64,000 nucleotides of DNA from Carettochelys insculpta (taxonomy: Eukaryota; Chordata; Testudines; Carettochelyidae): the NCBI RefSeq assembly GCF_033958435.1, contig NC_134160.1:12139001-12203000 (forward strand), in the 5' to 3' direction. The notes below the pieces were generated by a model, which did no database searches, was not told where the DNA came from, and was given only the letters and a program-made list of their open reading frames with translations. Positions 60,056-64,000 of the stretch are shown piece after piece (within the stretch, counting starts at the first letter, position 1; every line of letters begins with the position of its first letter). The position numbers and the translations under genes were made by a program.

Positions 60056-62157
60056 CAGGGTACAGTCTGGTACATTGGTGTGTACAGCATCTCATTTAAA
60101 ACTACAGGCAACAGGAAAGAGGGGCTGCTTGCTGTAGGGGTGTTTGGATATGGCAGCAATAAGCTGAAAATGGAGGGGAGAGTTAGGGTGGCTCTTGCAC
60201 TGGTAATGGGACAGCACAGACCTTTTGGTCTCTAAGTAGCCAGTTGAAATCTGGCCAAGGCAGGTGGTGATTACAAGCCCTACTATCTGTTGGCTGTTTG
60301 GCCTATGTGAAATAAGCTAATGGTATGTGAGCCCTTTCCCAGTGCACATGGGCTCACATTAAGGTCAACTGGAGATTTGACAGCCTGGGACTTGCTGGGT
60401 CATGGCGACCAGACTTACCTCTAGCTCCCTGTGGATCAGGGATGGTGGGATGGAACGTGTGTGTCGTCTTTGGTCTCCAGGGCTGTCAGCTTAACTTAGC
60501 GCATAACTCATTTCCAGATGTTTCAAAAAGAAGTTGAAGGCTAAGCCCCAGATTTAACCTGAGTAAGTGCTAATTGGGGGGTGCAGGAAAGTTATTCAAA
60601 TTGCAGACATAAAAGGTGTGGGGGGTGTTCCTAAATCTTGTACCTCTTAACTTGTGAGATGAAAGGGCTGAAATTAAAAGCTACCCCCAAAGGCTTTGTA
60701 ATATATACATGGTTCTAAAATGAGTCATCAGCTTTGCAAACTGAAGACTGCATCACAAATTAAGTCCAGACTTCTTAGCTGCTGGGCCTGTTGGCTAAAA
60801 TCTGCCTCAAAATGGAAACCTTTACAAAAATGATTAGTACAGTAAGGAAGGAGATTTTGCAAGAATCCTGTTGAGATTGATGGGGAAGGTGCTAGTTGGA
60901 CAGTGCTAGTGACTGAACTCACTGCTCACATAGCCAGTGTCCAGAATGTCCCAAATTGCCTTGCTAGGACCTGACACAGTCCTTCCAAAATGGGCATTCT
61001 CACCTGTAAGTATGAATGTTGTCCATTCTTGGTGCCCAGTTAATAATTCTGCTGCAACTGCCATTGTAGGGGCCAGTTGTGATGCTTTTCTATGATGTGT
61101 TTAGAACAGCAACTGCCACTTTCTTGGTGCATGTTCCACTTTCTGAAAAAAATGTTGTGAAGTGACTGGAATGTCAAGTTTGAATACCACCGGTAGTACC
61201 CATAGCACAGTCTGGCCTGGAAGTGGGTGGAGACCTTATAGTGGTAACATTGAAAGCCAGCGGATCCTACTTTTAAAAATAGCTACCAGCATGGTCTGGA
61301 TTCTAACCAATTAATTTAGAGGTTAGCAATATCCTGTTCTGTCTTTAAGGCTTTTCAGTATCCTACTGAGTCACAAGAACACAGACCAGGAGAACAGCCA
61401 TTCCTCTTGACACAGAACCAGATTACTAAATCTTTTAGGCCTGAGAGGGGAGCTTATTGTATTCAAAACTCACCCTTTGTTTCAAAGAACAAGATTGCAA
61501 GTCCCATTAAATGAGGGAGGTGGTGGATGGATGAGCTGGGTGGAACAACCTGCAGTAAAACACCCCTTAATGTTAATTGGATGGTTTTAAAATGAGGAGC
61601 TGCACTGTTGAGAGTGGGAAAAGCGGGGTGTATTTCAGGTGCTGTAGCTGCATGGCTCTGCAGACTCCACGCTGGGAAGTGCTTCACAACCAGGATGGCT
61701 AGAGGAATGTTTAGTCTGTAGAAAATGCAGCATATATGGAGATCTATAACTTCTGAATCCCAGGGCATCTCCGGAGTCTAGTGTCGCTGTTTATGCCACT
61801 TGGGGAGATATTTGACATATTTAGCATTAAATGGTTAGAAAAATAATTTTAACTTTGCATCCAAGTATAAACTCCAGTCTTTCCAAGTGCCTACCGTTAG
61901 ATTCCTCTTTGGGATCGCCTCCAAACACTAAGTGAGCTTTGTAACTCTGTGGCCTCTGAACATGAGTGGATAGAAATACTACCCTTTCCAATGCTTTGTG
62001 TTGCCTTCTCTAGGAGAGATTAACGGGTACTACTAACCTCTTAGAGGAGGCTATTGCTATTGTGACTGTCATTCCATATGGTAATACCTGGCAGCCAAGT
62101 CTCACGCGGAGGTGGGTAAAGGTAGCTGATTCTGGCTTCTTAGTCTACAATATCTGG
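60056..62157. other. Intergenic / RAB42-like 3' UTR region
   Basis: No exon was recognised. The right part is likely the 3' UTR of the minus-strand RAB42-like gene, but I found no convincing polyadenylation signal for it. Confidence 0.5.
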
Positions 62158-62590
62158 CTAGCATAAGCACTTCTTCTGCTTCTCTTGTTTTGCCATGTTC
62201 TGTACGCTGGGCTCCTCTGGGAGGGGCAGTTTGCTTTTGACTCCATCCCAATCCTTGTTTAGGCTCAGCACTCCAGTCTTCACAGCTTCGTAGATCTCCA
62301 AAGTCAGCAGCTGGAAGGCATCTTCCACATTGCTGTTGCTCTTAGCAGATGTTTCTATGTACTTTGCCCCCAGAGTGGAGGCCAACTTCTTGGCCTCTTT
62401 TTGCTCAACCTGGCGCTGTGCTACCAGGTCACTCTTATGCCCAACCAGCACAAAGACCACATGAAAAGGTTTCACTGTGTCGGTCACCTCCTGGTGCCAC
62501 TCCCTGATGTTCTCAAAGGATGCTCGGTTGGTCAGGTCAAACATCAGCACTGCCCCAGCGGAGTTGCGGTAATAGGAACGTGTCACTGAC
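62158..62590 (-). CDS. RAB42: RAB42-like small GTPase, last exon (gene incomplete)
   Basis: The exon encodes 143 residues from '(R)SVTRSYYRNSAGAVLMFD' to the C-terminal 'KKCLC' and a TAG. Visible GTPase motifs are 'VGHKSD' (guanine-binding G4, with His for the usual Asn as in RAB39/RAB42) and 'ETSAK' (G5). The final Cys-x-Cys is the usual double geranylgeranylation site that anchors Rabs to membranes. The acceptor on the minus strand is 'cgtttcctag'. The P-loop and switch exon is not recognised between here and the window end. Sequence alone resembles RAB39 and RAB42. The position next to and convergent with TAF12, as in human, favours RAB42. Confidence 0.85.
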
Positions 62591-64000
62591 CTAGGAAACG
62601 AGGAGGGCACAACATGAGCCTGCATTCTCTGTTGCGTTACTTTCCCAAGATGACCTTTATAGCCTGGAGGCAGCACAGGCTTCTTTATGGAACTGCTCTG
62701 AAAAAGTGGAATATTGAAAACCAAAACTTCAATGCAGACTGGCACTATATTCCCACGTGGGAGTTCTATTTCAGGTGCCTTATGATCCTGCTCTCCTGGA
62801 TGGGCTCTCTGGCTACATTACATCTCCCATGAAGCATCACTTTCTCCTACATCAGTGAGGAGAGGTGATGCATTGCGTAAGAGTTCCTGATCATGGTACA
62901 TCATGAGAGATACAGACCAGGGTCTTTATACTTCCATTCTCATTTCTAGCCAGACTACAAGTCCTGTGAGATAGCATGGTGTGGTTTTGAATATAAATAG
63001 CTAGATTTGGAGCAGTCTTTTTTGTGTAAATATTCTGGGGAAAGCAGCTATTTCTCATGTCAAAGCAAAACAAAACAAAAAAAACCCCCACAAAACAAAT
63101 GCTGCATTCCTTGGAAAACTCAATGTTTTTGTCAAAATGGTTTTGATGGAGTTTTTTTAGCTAGCCCAGATGTCCAGATGTAATATCTGCCTATGGTACA
63201 ACTTCAACTAGATGTGTTCTCTGGCATGACTCATCTGAGCGAGTTGCTTGACTTGTCTGCAACACATCTTTACTTTCCCTGGGTGTAGCCTGGTTTATGC
63301 GCCTATCCTGCTGCCTACATATCAGTGCATATTAGGATAATTCAGGCAGCTATGTCAGAGAGTAGTGGACCTAGAGACGCATCCACCAGCAGCAGGAAGA
63401 GCAGTGGATGCTGGGATACCCGGCTGCCCTGAATGAGCTGTCTGAGCTGGTTGTGCAGATGAGATTAGTGCTGGATCTCTGCTCCAAACTACTCGCTGTT
63501 CTAGCGTATGCTGGCCAATGGCAGAGAGTTAACCATGTCCAGTGTGAATGGAGCATGTTTACAACTAGTTTGGGATCTGACTGTTCTAGGCCTTTTGGAA
63601 ACTCTCCAGCTGATGCCTAGCCACCTGTGCAGCCCCATCTGCAGGATCAACAGCTACAGCTCAGGCATTTTTACTTTCTGCCTGCTCCCAGCACTGTGGA
63701 ATTAAACAGCTGAGCCCCATCTGTGCTAATGCTCCCACACTGGGGAAACTCCCAGCGACCTGTCTCTGTCACTAACTGCTTAGAAAGGGGCCAAGCCTCC
63801 CACGGAAACGAGGCTTCAGAAGCTCCCTTTCTCCCACATCTCTGAGCTGGTCCCAGTGCTTCAGCTGTGCACCGCCTGTTCCTTCCAGTGGGGCAGGTGA
63901 CTGGTTAATAAGTATCCCCTTCACTTAGGCAGCAGAAAAAACTACACCTAATACCCTGGTGCTCTGGACAAAAGGAACATGGGTGTGGATTGGATAACTG
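62591..64000 (-). other. RAB42-like intron or upstream sequence
   Basis: I looked on the minus strand for a GDxxVGKTSLL P-loop and a WDTAGxERF switch II motif and saw neither. No other gene or clear repeat was recognised. Confidence 0.5.

Overview
The window looks like chromosomal DNA of a sauropsid vertebrate, most likely a turtle (a crocodilian is the main alternative). The genes have vertebrate GT-AG introns. The repeat landscape consists of CR1-type LINEs (mostly antisense, with the typical 'TCATAGAATC' 3' ends), old MIR-like tRNA-derived SINEs, hAT-type DNA elements, and an abundant short repeat carrying 'GAAAGCTTATGCTCCAAAAT'. No Alu or L1 was recognised. The species call is inference from repeat type.

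Layout. (1) 1-17078 holds no exon I can support; it is probably upstream intron of the first gene, filled with SINEs, CR1 fragments, hAT elements and a CA-rich minisatellite. (2) 17079-42137 (+) is most of a DCBLD-family transmembrane receptor (end of CUB, LCCL, F5/8-type C discoidin domain, one membrane span, tyrosine-rich tail). It has 13 exons with consistent splice phases; the signal peptide and N-terminal CUB exons are missing to the left. (3) 42500-47078 is intergenic. (4) 47079-47218 (-) is a U11 snRNA gene of the minor spliceosome, with octamer and Staf-like enhancer motifs upstream. (5) 47612-47683 (-) is a tRNA-Cys(GCA) gene. (6) A CpG-rich promoter near 48.5-49.25 kb starts TAF12 (+). 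Its 161-codon canonical protein is encoded at 54601-59633, with an in-frame upstream coding extension from 52341. (7) 62158-62590 (-) is the last exon of a RAB42-like small GTPase, whose first exon lies outside the window or was not recognised.

TAF12, RAB42 and U11 (RNU11) are also neighbours in human 1p35.3, which supports all three calls. Human DCBLD1 and DCBLD2 lie elsewhere, so the receptor here may be a third DCBLD paralogue.

The genes do not form a pathway. The most unusual points are the extended TAF12 N-terminus, the third DCBLD-like gene, the tight snRNA/tRNA/mRNA promoter cluster, and the recurrent fold-back organisation of one short repeat family. I found no convincing novel multi-gene system.
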